A stretch of 56,686 nucleotides of DNA. Source: an uncultured Bacteroidales bacterium (GTDB taxonomy: Bacteria; Bacteroidota; Bacteroidia; Bacteroidales; Paludibacteraceae). The DNA lies in contig CAMGMU010000004.1 in the NCBI GenBank assembly GCA_946059305.1, positions 1 through 56,686 on the forward strand. The letters are read 5' to 3'. The translations under genes were made by a program, and so were the position numbers. Position 1 is the first letter of the stretch. Every line of letters starts with the position of its first letter. Positions 20,001 through 30,429 of this stretch are shown piece by piece. Below the pieces are notes generated by a model. It was not told the origin of the DNA and ran no database searches. It saw only the letters and a list, made by a program, of their open reading frames with translations.

Positions 20001-20763
20001 GGCGCATGTGAAGGAACAAATCAAGACTCTCCTTCAGTTCGCGCTTCATAAACGATTCGTCAATCGTAATGGTCTGCAGCTCGGTAGTAAACGTAGTATG
20101 GCGGCAGTGGTCGCTCCAATAGGTATCCAAAATGCGAAGCTCAGTCTCGGTAGGATTGCGCTTCTCGCCTCGGAAATAGCGCACCACCTCACCTAAGTCA
20201 TCGGCATTCATTGCCAATCCCCACTCCTTGCAGAATGCAGCATACGCTGATTCGGGCATATCGATAAATCCATCGAGCTTCTGCAGTGGCTTCACCTCAG
20301 CCTGCTCGCCAAGCGACAAATCGGAAAGATTCTTCTCGCGAGACTCTACAGCGTTGATATAATACTTGCGAATAGCCTGGATTGCTTCGTCAGAAATATT
20401 GTCGTCAAAAATAAGCAATCTACTGCTTCGGATTTCGATATCGGCAGAAGGATCAATCAAATGCACGCAATCTACTGCGGAAGAAGCACGTTGATCAAAC
20501 TGACCGGGCAAATACTCCACTGCCAGATATTTTTTCCCTTCGAGATTCAGGCTGTCAACCACAGTATCGGTCACCGTCTCACCAAACACGCTGTAGCGGC
20601 TCTGCTCCAGCAATTCGGGCGTGAATCCGAAAAGGTCATATACATTGATATATCGGAGTTCACGAATTTGAAGCTGAAGATTATCATTCAGCTCGCGGCG
20701 CAAACTCTCGGCCTCCACACGGAAAGCCTCTTTTTTCTCGACAAATACGCGAAAATTAGCCAT
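17041..20763 (-). CDS. purL: Phosphoribosylformylglycinamidine synthase, single-chain Gram-positive-like type
   Basis: A 1240-residue single-chain enzyme that converts FGAR and glutamine to FGAM with ATP. It starts MANFRVFVEKKEAFRVEAES at the ATG at 20763; the longer open frame to 20907 has no family-like sequence and overlaps purE. The N-terminal, two AIRS-like and C-terminal amidotransferase regions are all present. FKNETHNHPTEIEPFGGAST, DFGAGGVSVAIGELADGLDI and GGKDSMSGTF mark the synthase core. NCDYDSAKAF, GGFSAGDEPDGSGK, LGICNGFQAL (nucleophile Cys) and SHGEGKF mark the glutaminase. The start and the overall style fit the Clostridium/Streptococcus subtype better than E. coli PurL. It is 31 bases after purE. 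Confidence 0.95.
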   Translation of the reverse strand: MANFRVFVEKKEAFRVEAESLRRELNDNLQLQIRELRYINVYDLFGFTPELLEQSRYSVFGETVTDTVVDSLNLEGKKYLAVEYLPGQFDQRASSAVDCVHLIDPSADIEIRSSRLLIFDDNISDEAIQAIRKYYINAVESREKNLSDLSLGEQAEVKPLQKLDGFIDMPESAYAAFCKEWGLAMNADDLGEVVRYFRGEKRNPTETELRILDTYWSDHCRHTTFTTELQTITIDESFMKRELKESLDLFLHMRQELGREKKSLCLMELATIGARYLRKQGLLNDLEVSEENNACSIYVNVDVDGEMQKWLLQFKNETHNHPTEIEPFGGASTCLGGAIRDPLSGRAYVYQAMRVTGAGDIYKPVSETMAGKLPQQVISHKAAAGYSSYGNQIGLATTHVREIYHPSYVAKRLEVGAVVGAVKADQVRRESPAPGDVILLLGGRTGRDGIGGATGSSKEHTEASLNTCGSEVQKGNAPEERKLQRLFRREEVTRLIKKSNDFGAGGVSVAIGELADGLDIYLDRVPTKYAGLNPTELAISESQERMAVVVEAKDREAFEAYCRKDNVEVTHVADVTDTAHMRQFYKGEVVADISREFIDSAGAKHYANATIGAVEKKNPFAQKYAGDTLEERFCTMLASDNVTSQKGLIENFDATIGRSTVMMPYGGKMQLSENQVSIQKLPTFGYTNTASVLAFGFNPFISEWSPYHGAAYAVVEACAKVAATGADYSKMRFSYQEYFERMTADPHTFGKPLSALLGALRMQVELGLPSIGGKDSMSGTFEHINVPPTLIAFGVTTMPADKAISPEFKKTGQKIYLLRHHPTKNFMPEVNDLTCNWNFLHRMNNEGKISSAYAIGFGGVAEAIAKCSFGNRIGASIQMPEADLFAYNYGSILITTDEDLRYRNAEYLGETTDGVIRVNGEEMCLDKLQNACFGRFAQIYAPAVAPEHKALMPEGVGEVKTNAPMVYPGEAVEHPIVYIPIFPGTNCDYDSAKAFRAAGAEVQTTVFRNLTANDVLESINEMETYIDRCHILMFAGGFSAGDEPDGSGKYIASVIGNKKVGAAIERLIARGGLILGICNGFQALVKSGLLPYGKLGCVTPDSPTLFRNDINRHVSQMVSTVVATTASPWLYRMNVGDMHSIAVSHGEGKFVVNETLARELFENGQVAFRYADPVSGVPTMQAPFNPNGSYYAIEGIISKNGQILGKMGHSERYENGVFRNISGNLRQPLFENAVRYFRKK

Positions 20764-20794
20764 AATAATTGGGCGTTGATTTGTTTTTGAAAGA

Positions 20795-21262
20795 TTAAAT
20801 TTCAGTAGCGAGCACTTTCTCCGTTTGTTTCCTACGGAAATCCTCCAGTTTTGCAAGCAGCAACTCATCGTTGAGCGCAAGCATTTGGATAGCGAGCAAA
20901 GCGGCATTTTTCGAGCCGTTGATTGCTACCGTAGCTACCGGAATACCCGACGGCATCTGTACGATAGAGAGCAGTGAATCAAGACCATCGAGCGTTTTGC
21001 TTCGAACCGGAACACCTATTACAGGGAGGGTAGTTAGACCGGCAATCACGCCAGCCAAATGAGCAGCCCCACCTGCACCTGCGATAATCACACGCAAACC
21101 GCGTTCGCGGGCTGACTCTGCCCACTCCATCAATGCATGCGGAGCACGATGCGCACTTATCACGCGTTTCTCCACTTCGATACCAAACTCTTCAAGGGTG
21201 ACTACAGCAGGTTCCATTACATCCCAATCGCTGCCCGACCCCATGATAACTCCTACTTTCAT
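20795..21262 (-). CDS. purE: N5-carboxyaminoimidazole ribonucleotide mutase, class I PurE
   Basis: A 155-residue enzyme for the carboxylation stage that gives CAIR. It shows [14 protein letters not shown] at the start, [43 protein letters not shown] and [16 protein letters not shown]. These are class I features (the SAHR motif and the MPxGIPV loop), so it should need PurK to make its N5-CAIR substrate. No purK is found in this otherwise complete cluster, so PurK must be encoded elsewhere or AIR must be carboxylated without it. purE lies 63 bases after guaA and 31 before purL. Confidence 0.95.
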   Translation of the reverse strand: MKVGVIMGSGSDWDVMEPAVVTLEEFGIEVEKRVISAHRAPHALMEWAESARERGLRVIIAGAGGAAHLAGVIAGLTTLPVIGVPVRSKTLDGLDSLLSIVQMPSGIPVATVAINGSKNAALLAIQMLALNDELLLAKLEDFRRKQTEKVLATEI

Positions 21263-21325
21263 ATAATATATATCAGGAATATAAAAATGATAAACTAAAT
21301 GATGATTTGATGTTGTCCAAAGCGA

Positions 21326-22936
21326 TTATTCCCACTCGATTGTGGCAGGTGGTTTGGAAGAAATATCGTAACAAACGCGATTAACACCCTTCACCTTATT
21401 AATAATATCATTGGAAACTTTAGCCATAAAGTCATACGGCAGATGTGCCCAATCGGCAGTCATAGCATCCGACGAAGTGACAGCCCGGAGCGCTACTGGA
21501 TTCTCATAGGTGCGCTCATCGCCCATCACGCCAACCGACCTTACTTCTGAGAGTAGGATAGCTCCCGCTTGCCAAATCTGATCGTAAAGGCTCACCTCTA
21601 TCTCGCCGTTTTGCATATCAGCAGGAACGCCAGCAGCCAAAACCGCACGCGCTTCTTCACCGCTCAAGCGCACCTTATATTCGCGCAAACCGCGGATGAA
21701 AATATCATCGGCATCTTGCAGCACGCGCACTTTCTCGCGGGTAATATCGCCAAGGATGCGCACAGCCAATCCCGGTCCAGGGAAAGGATGCCGCGTAATC
21801 AAATGCTCGGGCATACCCATCGAGCGTCCCACTCTGCGAACTTCGTCTTTAAATAGCCATTTCAATGGTTCGCAAAGCTGCAAGTGCATTTCTTCAGGCA
21901 GACCACCCACGTTGTGATGACTCTTTATCACCTTACCTGTGATATTGAGCGACTCTATTCGATCCGGATAAATCGTACCTTGCGCAAGCCACTTGGCATC
22001 GGTAATCTTGCGGGCTTCATCATTGAACACCTCTACAAAATCCCGGCCAATAATCTTGCGTTTTTTCTCCGGCTCAGTCACCCCGGCCAAATCCGAGAGG
22101 AAACGTTCGCTGGCATCTACGCCAATCACGTTCAGTCCGAGACATTCATAATCGCGCATCACATCTGCAAACTCATTCTTACGGAGCATACCATGATCAA
22201 CGAAAATGCAGGTGAGTTGCTCACCGATAGCCTTGTTGAGCAATACGGCTACCACCGACGAATCCACACCTCCGGAGAGGCCGAGAATTACGCGGTCTGA
22301 ACCAATCTGCTCGCGGAGCTCTCGTACGGTAGTCTCCACAAACGCATCTGCGCTCCACTCCTGCTTGCTGCCGCACACATCCACTACGAAATTTTTCAAG
22401 AGCAAGGTGCCCTGAAGCGAATGAAACACCTCCGGATGAAATTGCGTACCAAACACCGGCTTCTCACCGGGGATATAATATGCTGCATTCTCTACCGTCT
22501 CAGTAGAAGCTACCACATGTGCGCCTTCGGGAATACGCGTGATACTATCGCCATGCGACATCCATACCTGTGAATGGGCATCAAATCCCTTAAATAGCGG
22601 GCAGGTTGTATCAACATATGCCAGATTTTGACGTCCGTATTCGCGTGTGCCAGCACTTTCCACTTTGCCACCATAAATATGGCTCATATATTGCGCGCCA
22701 TAGCAGATGCCAAGGATAGGCAGCCGACCGCGGATCTTGCTCAAATCCACATGGAAAGCGTCGTCTGCATATACGCTCAGCGGCGAACCAGAGAGTATCA
22801 CACCAATCACATCGGAGTCGTCTTCGGGATATTTGTTGTATGGCAGGATTTCGCAAAACGTATCCAACTCACGTACACGACGGCCGATAAGCTGTGTGGT
22901 TTGCGATCCAAAATCCAAAATAATAATTTTCTGCAT
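21326..22936 (-). CDS. guaA: GMP synthase (glutamine-hydrolysing)
   Basis: A 536-residue enzyme that aminates XMP to GMP. The class I amidotransferase domain (1-190) has C78 in LGICYGAQ and H167/E169 in FHPE. The PP-loop SGGVDSS is at 221-227. The XMP-binding dimerisation domain ends in the expected [26 protein letters not shown] is present. The length is slightly above the usual 510-525, with extra residues in the synthetase region. The start is the ATG at 22936. It is paired with guaB, the previous step, across a 68-base gap that holds a GTGGG/CCCAC hairpin. Confidence 0.97.
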   Translation of the reverse strand: MQKIIILDFGSQTTQLIGRRVRELDTFCEILPYNKYPEDDSDVIGVILSGSPLSVYADDAFHVDLSKIRGRLPILGICYGAQYMSHIYGGKVESAGTREYGRQNLAYVDTTCPLFKGFDAHSQVWMSHGDSITRIPEGAHVVASTETVENAAYYIPGEKPVFGTQFHPEVFHSLQGTLLLKNFVVDVCGSKQEWSADAFVETTVRELREQIGSDRVILGLSGGVDSSVVAVLLNKAIGEQLTCIFVDHGMLRKNEFADVMRDYECLGLNVIGVDASERFLSDLAGVTEPEKKRKIIGRDFVEVFNDEARKITDAKWLAQGTIYPDRIESLNITGKVIKSHHNVGGLPEEMHLQLCEPLKWLFKDEVRRVGRSMGMPEHLITRHPFPGPGLAVRILGDITREKVRVLQDADDIFIRGLREYKVRLSGEEARAVLAAGVPADMQNGEIEVSLYDQIWQAGAILLSEVRSVGVMGDERTYENPVALRAVTSSDAMTADWAHLPYDFMAKVSNDIINKVKGVNRVCYDISSKPPATIEWE

Positions 22937-22976
22937 ACTTGAGAAACAAGTTTCTGAGAGTATAGTATTTATGATT

Positions 22977-22995
22977 GTGGGAAAATGAAACCCAC
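22977..22995 (-). promoter_or_regulatory. Hairpin in the guaB-guaA gap
   Basis: Read on the minus strand, GTGGG (22995-22991) and CCCAC (22981-22977) pair across nine bases and are followed by AATCATAAATA. The purC leader has the same CCCACAAT-x-AT-x-AAT string at 3678 downward. A second small stem, AGAAAC-TT-GTTTCT (22950-22963 region), lies between this hairpin and the guaA ATG. A shared protein- or RNA-binding element is possible but unproven. Confidence 0.35.
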
Positions 22996-23004
22996 TCGTA
23001 TTAA

Positions 23005-25559
<2,555 letters not shown>

Positions 25560-25563
25560 ATAC

Positions 25564-26199
25564 TTACTGCTTCATCCAACTTTCGTCGGAGGGGTTATTT
25601 CTAAACTGAATCAATCCTTTCTGTTGTGCTTCGGTGATGTAGCCTTCTTTTACAGCCACTTCGGAGAGCACGTCTAAGTTACTGAGGCTCACGTTCTTCA
25701 CCTTGGCTTCAGCCAAACGGTCGATCCCTTTCTGCATGCCGTAGGTAAAAATGGAAACAACGCCAAGTACATCCGCACCCGCTTCGCGGAGCACGTTCAC
25801 TACCTCGATGCAGCTGCCGGCAGTAGAAATCAAGTCTTCTACCACCACCACTTTCTGCCCTTTCTCCAAACGGCCTTCAATCTGATTTCCGCGACCATGA
25901 TCTTTCGCACCACTACGCACATAGCCCATCGGCAGATTGAGTTTGGTAGCGGTAATAGCTGCATGCGCGATACCGGCAGTAGAGGTGCCCATCAATACTT
26001 CAGCTTCGGGGTATTCTCTGCGAATGGTATCAGCAAGTCCATTTTCCACATCCTCGCGAACATTTACATCGCTCAACGTCAGTCGGTTGTCGCAATAAAT
26101 CGGGCTCTTGATTCCACTTGCCCACGTAAACGGCTCCTCCGGACGAAGGAACACCGCCTTGATCTTAAGCAGATCACTTGCTATTTTTTCTTCTATCAT
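25564..26199 (-). CDS. pyrE: Orotate phosphoribosyltransferase
   Basis: A 211-residue enzyme that makes OMP from orotate and PRPP. The PRPP loop [13 protein letters not shown] is near residues 118-130. [17 protein letters not shown] is the substrate loop, and [16 protein letters not shown] the flexible catalytic loop. I use the ATG at 26199 ([11 protein letters not shown]); an in-frame ATG seven codons upstream (26220) would add MGRAREN. That upstream segment forms a GGGC-AGA-GCCC hairpin and closely matches the start of pyrF, so which ATG is used is a real question. It lies 4 bases before pyrB. Confidence 0.95.
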   Translation of the reverse strand: MIEEKIASDLLKIKAVFLRPEEPFTWASGIKSPIYCDNRLTLSDVNVREDVENGLADTIRREYPEAEVLMGTSTAGIAHAAITATKLNLPMGYVRSGAKDHGRGNQIEGRLEKGQKVVVVEDLISTAGSCIEVVNVLREAGADVLGVVSIFTYGMQKGIDRLAEAKVKNVSLSNLDVLSEVAVKEGYITEAQQKGLIQFRNNPSDESWMKQ

Positions 26200-26207
26200 A
26201 TTCTCTC

Positions 26208-26220
26208 GGGCTCTGCCCAT
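26208..26220 (-). promoter_or_regulatory. Start-proximal GC hairpin of pyrE, matching one at pyrF
   Basis: The minus strand reads ATG-GGC-AGA-GCC-CGA and then, after GAGAAT, the ATG of pyrE. GGGC and GCCC pair with a three-base loop, 8 bases before the chosen start. The same design occurs at pyrF (26972-26984). Both contain an in-frame ATG exactly seven codons upstream. Confidence 0.45.
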
Positions 26221-26267
26221 ATTAACAATCTCAAACCTAAGCTCCTATAGGAGTATTCACTAACCAG

Positions 26268-26963
26268 TTATTCAAACTCGCTGACACACCTGCGATAAGC
26301 AGCTACAGGGTCTTCAGCTGCGGTGATTGGGCGCCCCACCACGATATAATCCGAACCAATCTCTTTGGCTTTCTCGGGTGTGGTGATGCGTACCTGATCG
26401 CCAACTGCACCATCAGCAAAACGGATGCCAGGCGTAACACAGAAGAAATCCTTACCGCAGGCTTCTTTCACGATACCTGCTTCCAGCGGGCTGCACACTA
26501 CGCCATCCAAACCCGAATCTTTCGCGTTTTTCGCATAATGGCGCACGCAATCAGCTACCGTGCCGGGAATGAGCAAGTCACGGTTCATACGCTCCTCGCT
26601 CGTTGAAGTGAGTTGGGTGACAGCCAGCAGAATCGGTCGACTGCCATCCGCACGCGTGAGGCCCTCTAAAGCTGCCACCATCATCTCTTTCGTTCCGGCA
26701 GCATGCAGGTTGACCATATCCACATCCAAACGACTCAACACGGCCATTGCTTTCTTCACCGTATTGGGGATATCATGCAGTTTCAAGTCGAGGAAAATCT
26801 TATGTCCACGACGCTTCAACTCACGAACAATAGCCGGTCCTTCAGCATAAAAAAGTTCCATGCCTATTTTTACAAACGGTTTCTCTTCCGTAAATCGATC
26901 CAAGAATCGATACGTTTCTTCTGCGCTCGAAAAATCACACGCAATAATCACTTCTCTTTTCAT
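26268..26963 (-). CDS. pyrF: Orotidine 5'-phosphate decarboxylase
   Basis: A 231-residue barrel enzyme that converts OMP to UMP, the last step of this pathway. It shows [11 protein letters not shown] at the start, [13 protein letters not shown], the catalytic [11 protein letters not shown] near residue 60, [38 protein letters not shown] and [13 protein letters not shown]. The ATG at 26963 ([11 protein letters not shown]) fits the family; an ATG seven codons upstream (26984) would add MGMARKD. That stretch is similar in RNA and in peptide to the extension before pyrE. The upstream gap of about 135 bases to pyrD is non-coding, with small hairpins. Confidence 0.95.
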   Translation of the reverse strand: MKREVIIACDFSSAEETYRFLDRFTEEKPFVKIGMELFYAEGPAIVRELKRRGHKIFLDLKLHDIPNTVKKAMAVLSRLDVDMVNLHAAGTKEMMVAALEGLTRADGSRPILLAVTQLTSTSEERMNRDLLIPGTVADCVRHYAKNAKDSGLDGVVCSPLEAGIVKEACGKDFFCVTPGIRFADGAVGDQVRITTPEKAKEIGSDYIVVGRPITAAEDPVAAYRRCVSEFE

Positions 26964-26971
26964 ATCTTTTC

Positions 26972-26984
26972 GGGCCATGCCCAT
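26972..26984 (-). promoter_or_regulatory. Start-proximal GC hairpin of pyrF, matching one at pyrE
   Basis: The minus strand reads ATG-GGC-ATG-GCC-CGA and then AAAGAT and the pyrF ATG. GGGC and GCCC pair around ATG, eight bases before the chosen start. The pattern ATGGGCAnnGCCCGAnA recurs at pyrE, so one copy probably arose from the other. Confidence 0.45.
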
Positions 26985-27119
26985 TTTAAATTATCAATAA
27001 ATAACTTTCCTCCTTGCTCCTTTGCGAGCCCCTCTAAGAGCATCCTCCTCGCCCCTTTGTAGGGCCCAAGTGCCGAACGCGAGCGTATTGTTCGTTGGTA
27101 GGAGATAGTATCTCCGTAT
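26985..27119 (-). other. Non-coding gap between pyrD and pyrF with a small palindrome
   Basis: No reading frame of interest is present. On the minus strand GGAGAT-ACT-ATCTCC (27114-27100) forms a six-pair stem just after the pyrD stop. A GC-rich segment (GGGCCCTAC, GGGGC) and a purine-rich tract (GAGGAGGATG, GGAGCAAGGAGGAAAG) follow. There is no U-run and no consensus promoter, so I see it as an intercistronic spacer rather than a transcription boundary. Confidence 0.4.
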
Positions 27120-28025
27120 TTAATTCACCACTCCGATAATCTCGCTCAGGTGCTCTATCCGGTTGGCAGCCATCACGTCGGGCAACGCTTCGATAATGTC
27201 TTTGCAGATTGTCGGATTGATGAGATTGGCGGCTCCTATCTCCACAGCCGAAGCGCCTGCCATCATCATCTCCACCACATCTTCTGCAGAAGAAATACCG
27301 CCGCAACCGATGATGGGAAGCGAGGTTGCTCGCGCTACCTGATTCACCATCCGAAGCGCGATGGGGAAGATACCCGGGCCGCTGTAACCGCCATAGCGAT
27401 TGGCAATGATGGGTTGCCTACGACGGATGTCGATACGCATGCCGAGCATCGTATTGATTAAGCAAAGACCATCTGCTCCTGCCTCTTCACAAGCCTTCGC
27501 AATGCTGACGATATCCGTCACGTTCGGCGAAAGTTTCATGTAGATGGGCTTGCGTGTGGCTGCTTTTACGGCTCGCGTCACTTCGGCTGCCGCTTCGGGC
27601 GAAGTGCCAAAAGCCATACCACCGTTGTGCACATTCGGGCAACTGATATTCACCTCGATGATATCCACCTCCGGTGCTTGATCCATCAGCTGCGAAGTAA
27701 AGACATAATCATCGATTGAGAATCCGCTCACGTTGGCAATCACCACGCCCTTGTACAACTCACGAAGGCGAGGCAATTCATGCGCCACCACATGTTCCAC
27801 TCCGGGGTTTTGCAGTCCCACAGCATTGATCATGCCATAGCCACCACACTCTGCAATACGTGGCAGCGCATTGCCATAGCGCGCTTCGCGGGTGGTGCCC
27901 TTAAACGAGATGCCACCCAAGATATTCAAGTCATATACCTGAGCAAACTCCTCGCCGAAACCATACGTTCCCGAAGCCGGAATAACCGGATTCTTCAACT
28001 CAATATTTGATAATCTTGTTTTCAA
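27120..28025 (-). CDS. pyrD: Dihydroorotate dehydrogenase B, catalytic subunit
   Basis: A 301-residue FMN enzyme that oxidises dihydroorotate to orotate. It is class 1B because it pairs with PyrK and has a catalytic Cys in VNISCPNVHNGG (around residue 130) rather than the membrane-type Ser. Other marks are SGTYGFGEEFAQVYDL, GGISFKGTT, KLSPNVTDIVSIAKACEEAG and IIGCGGISSAEDVVEMMMAGASAVEIGAAN. The start codon is TTG at 28025-28023: a TAA lies three codons upstream in frame, no ATG occurs between, and the peptide from TTG (MKTRLSNIELKNP) is the normal family start. The rare codon may lower its translation relative to pyrK. Confidence 0.95.
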   Translation of the reverse strand: MKTRLSNIELKNPVIPASGTYGFGEEFAQVYDLNILGGISFKGTTREARYGNALPRIAECGGYGMINAVGLQNPGVEHVVAHELPRLRELYKGVVIANVSGFSIDDYVFTSQLMDQAPEVDIIEVNISCPNVHNGGMAFGTSPEAAAEVTRAVKAATRKPIYMKLSPNVTDIVSIAKACEEAGADGLCLINTMLGMRIDIRRRQPIIANRYGGYSGPGIFPIALRMVNQVARATSLPIIGCGGISSAEDVVEMMMAGASAVEIGAANLINPTICKDIIEALPDVMAANRIEHLSEIIGVVN

Positions 28026-28092
28026 AAAAACGAAGTTTTAAAAAGTTCCATCCATTCATCTTCCTCCTCTCAACAGGGTGCGCCTGAGAGGG

Positions 28093-28842
28093 TCAGAGCT
28101 TCAGCTCGCTCGCTTTAAACACCGGCCCATCTTTGCAAACGCGCTTCGGGCCGTTGACGGTTTGAATAGAGCACCCCATGCAAGCACCGAAACCGCATCC
28201 CATCCGCTCTTCCATACTGAGTTCGCCATCGTGACTGACAGCCTTAGCGAGGGCACGGAGCATCGGAAGCGGGCCGCAAGCGTAGTAATACGAAGAGTAA
28301 GCAGGGAGGGCGTTGGTTACAAACCCTTTCGTGCCATACGAACCATCCACCGTGGTGACGCTCACCTCGCAGCCAAGTGCACGGAAATCCTCCTCGCTAA
28401 ACACCTCCGATTGCGTATTGAAACCTAACACCACATTTACGTCCTTTCCTTGCTCACGAAGCTGCTTCGCCAACATATACATGGGCGGCACACCTACCCC
28501 ACCGCCTACGAGCAACGGATGGTCGCCCGCGAGAGAGAGGTCGTAGCCATTGCCCAAATGCGTGAGCACATCGAGCTGCATCCCAGCTTGCATCGCTGCC
28601 ATCGCAGCTGTACCTTTACCCACCACCTTATAAATAATAATAAGGAGTCGGTCATAGGCATCGCAAACGGATATCGGACGACGCAAAAACAGCCCCGGCA
28701 ACTGTAACTCCACGAATTGGCCCGGACGAATACCGCTTACTGCAGCCGCATCGCCTTCGAGCGTCATCCGCCACACTTCTGCCGTGAGGGGCTCGTTTCG
28801 TAATATCGTAAACTGCGTTTGTTTCATTTTCTGCAAATCCAT
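28093..28842 (-). CDS. pyrK: Dihydroorotate dehydrogenase B, electron transfer subunit
   Basis: A 249-residue FAD/[2Fe-2S] protein that passes electrons from PyrD to NAD. The FAD site RRPISVCDAYDRLLIIIYKVVGKGT, the NAD site LVGGGVGVPPMYMLAKQL, and the C-terminal cluster motif C-x4-C-x2-C-x11-C in MGCGFGACMGCSIQ...VCKDGP are all visible. The start at 28842 (MDLQKMKQTQFTI) leaves 19 bases after pyrC; the longer frame from 28884 would overlap pyrC and adds atypical residues. A further ATG at 28827 is possible. It lies immediately upstream of pyrD, as in Bacillus. Confidence 0.94.
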   Translation of the reverse strand: MDLQKMKQTQFTILRNEPLTAEVWRMTLEGDAAAVSGIRPGQFVELQLPGLFLRRPISVCDAYDRLLIIIYKVVGKGTAAMAAMQAGMQLDVLTHLGNGYDLSLAGDHPLLVGGGVGVPPMYMLAKQLREQGKDVNVVLGFNTQSEVFSEEDFRALGCEVSVTTVDGSYGTKGFVTNALPAYSSYYYACGPLPMLRALAKAVSHDGELSMEERMGCGFGACMGCSIQTVNGPKRVCKDGPVFKASELKL

Positions 28843-28861
28843 TGTCAATATCGCCCATTCA

Positions 28862-29953
28862 TCAATCCCAAACCGGCTGTCCATACACTTCCCAACCAGC
28901 GAAGGGGGTTGCCTTACCGAGGCTGATAAACTGAGCAGGGTCGATGATATAATGCTTATCGAGGTTCATCTTCACGAACGACTGCGGCTCGCCCATACGC
29001 ATGATGCGGCGAGGAGCCAAACTCATCAGTTCAATCAAACGCTCCATCGAGATGATATTCTTCTTCACGAAATAGGTGTACATCAGCGGGAAAGCGGTCT
29101 CAAGGCCCACGATTCCGAAGGCGCTCTTGGCGAGCCCTCGACTCTTCTCTTCAGCCGAATGCGGAGCATGGTCAGTAGCTATCGCGTCAATCGTGCCATC
29201 GATGATGCCCTCTATGAGCGCATCGCGGTCGGCTGCTGCCCGCAAAGGCGGGTTCATCTTCCAGCATCCGTCTTCGCGGAGGTCCATATCGGTGAGCAAG
29301 AGATAATGCGGCCCCGTCTCACACGTCACGGGCAATCCCGCGCGTTTGACTTCACGGATAAGCTGCACACTTTCCTTAGTGGAAATATGGCAGATATGAA
29401 AACGACACCCAGTCTCTTTGACAAGACGGATGTCGCGTTCTATCTCCTTCCATTCGCTCTCAGAGCAGATACCTTTGTGCTGATGCTCGAGAGCGTATTG
29501 ACCCTCGTGGATGTAGCCGCCGCGGAGCAACGAATCCACCTCACAATGAGCCACGATAATGCGGTCTACGGCCTTGCAACGCACCATAGCCTCGCGCATC
29601 AAGTCCTCTGACTGCACGCCACGGCCATCGTCAGAGAAGCCTGCCACATACGGAGCCAATGCCTCGAAATCCACAAGCTCGCCGGCACCACGTTGGCCAT
29701 GCGTGATGGCAGCATAGGGGTGCACACCTATCACGGCATCACGAGCTATGATATCCGTCTGCACTTTCAAATTCTCCAAACAATCGGGAACGGGATTAAG
29801 GTTAGGCATGGTAAAAACGTCAGAATACCCTGCCGCACGTGCTGCCATAGAGCCCGTACGAATCGTTTCTTTATACGAAAAACCCGGTTCGCGGAAGTGA
29901 ACATGCAAGTCCACCATTGCCGGAATCGTTACCACACCATCTTTTTGCATCAT
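28862..29953 (-). CDS. pyrC: Dihydroorotase, class I, without the N-terminal beta domain
   Basis: A 363-residue amidohydrolase that cyclises carbamoyl aspartate to dihydroorotate. The metal motif DLHVHFREPG is at 15-24, the bridging Asp lies in GFSDDGRG (106-112), and ligand His residues lie in AHCE (135-138) and CHIST (188-192). The catalytic ATDHAPH is at 259-265. Most class I enzymes (about 420-440 residues) have some 50 residues of beta-sandwich before the first His; here only about 14 remain. An in-frame TAA two codons before the ATG rules out an upstream start. It is the first gene of the cluster, with a leader of about 113 bases and a hairpin 7 bases before its ATG. Confidence 0.94.
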   Translation of the reverse strand: MMQKDGVVTIPAMVDLHVHFREPGFSYKETIRTGSMAARAAGYSDVFTMPNLNPVPDCLENLKVQTDIIARDAVIGVHPYAAITHGQRGAGELVDFEALAPYVAGFSDDGRGVQSEDLMREAMVRCKAVDRIIVAHCEVDSLLRGGYIHEGQYALEHQHKGICSESEWKEIERDIRLVKETGCRFHICHISTKESVQLIREVKRAGLPVTCETGPHYLLLTDMDLREDGCWKMNPPLRAAADRDALIEGIIDGTIDAIATDHAPHSAEEKSRGLAKSAFGIVGLETAFPLMYTYFVKKNIISMERLIELMSLAPRRIMRMGEPQSFVKMNLDKHYIIDPAQFISLGKATPFAGWEVYGQPVWD

Positions 29954-29959
29954 ACCTTA

Positions 29960-29978
29960 GCCTCTTTAGGGGAGAGGC
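29960..29978 (-). promoter_or_regulatory. Hairpin just upstream of the pyrC start
   Basis: On the minus strand GCCTCT (29978-29973) pairs perfectly with AGAGGC (29965-29960), with a seven-base loop CCCCTAA. The ATG begins 7 bases after the stem, so folding would cover the ribosome landing area of the first gene in the cluster. This could couple pyrC translation to RNA structure; no regulator is evident. Confidence 0.45.
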
Positions 29979-30072
29979 AGCCCTTTTACCTGTTTACAGA
30001 GTGAGGTTCTCCTGAAAAATGCCGTTTTCTGCTACATAAGTCAAAAAACAGCCCTTTCTCCGAAATTTTCTG

Positions 30073-30103
30073 CAAAGGTAGTACTTTTTTTTGAATTAGA
30101 CAA
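30073..30103 (-). promoter_or_regulatory. Main promoter of the nucleotide biosynthesis cluster
   Basis: The minus strand has TTG (30103-30101), then 20 bases, then TACCTTTG (30080-30073), an exact fit to the Bacteroidales consensus. The spacer carries an A8 tract. Over 34 bases it differs at only four positions from the tRNA-Glu promoter at 31750-31780. Transcription should start near 30066. No other consensus promoter was found in the gaps between pyrC and purF, so this one may drive all 21 genes. Confidence 0.8.
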
Positions 30104-30183
30104 ATATAAATAACAAAATTCTCAAAAATCTCTAAAAATATTATTTTCGTGCCTCCTCGTTCGTCAGAATATTGCTATGCGAA

Positions 30184-30420
30184 GCGTCTTCGTTATGTTC
30201 ATATATGGTGTGCGTGGGACGCACACCCGCCCAAAAAGGGGCGCGTCTTCGTTACGTCAATATATGGTGTGCGTGAGACGCACACCCGCCTGTAAGGGGG
30301 CGTTTTCGTTATGTTCATATATGGTGTGCGTGGGACGCACACCCGCCCAAAAGGGGGCGTGTCTTCGTTATGTTCCTATATGGTGTGCGTGGGACGCACA
30401 CCCGCCCCAAAGGGGGCGCG
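30184..30420. repeat. Four tandem copies of a 57-62-bp palindromic unit
   Basis: Units start near 30184, 30243, 30300 and 30359. Each has CGTTATGTTCATATATGGT (with variants), then the perfect inverted repeat GGTGTGCGT-GGG-ACGCACACC, then a second stem CGCCC-AAAA-GGGGCG. The GTG/CAC stem is strictly kept, apart from a loop change (GAG for GGG) in unit 2. The open frame across it simply reflects the repetition and is not a gene. It lies upstream of both the pyrC promoter (minus) and the promoter at 30522 (plus), between diverging units. Confidence 0.85.
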
Positions 30421-30429
30421 TATTGCTCG

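Noticed and set aside
20764-20907. Longer purL start overlapping purE
   Set aside because: The 48 extra codons are unlike the family and run back over the end of purE; ATG 20763 gives the normal start.
30184-30420. CRISPR array
   Set aside because: Units are adjacent with no unique spacers, each unit is itself two hairpins, and no cas genes are present.
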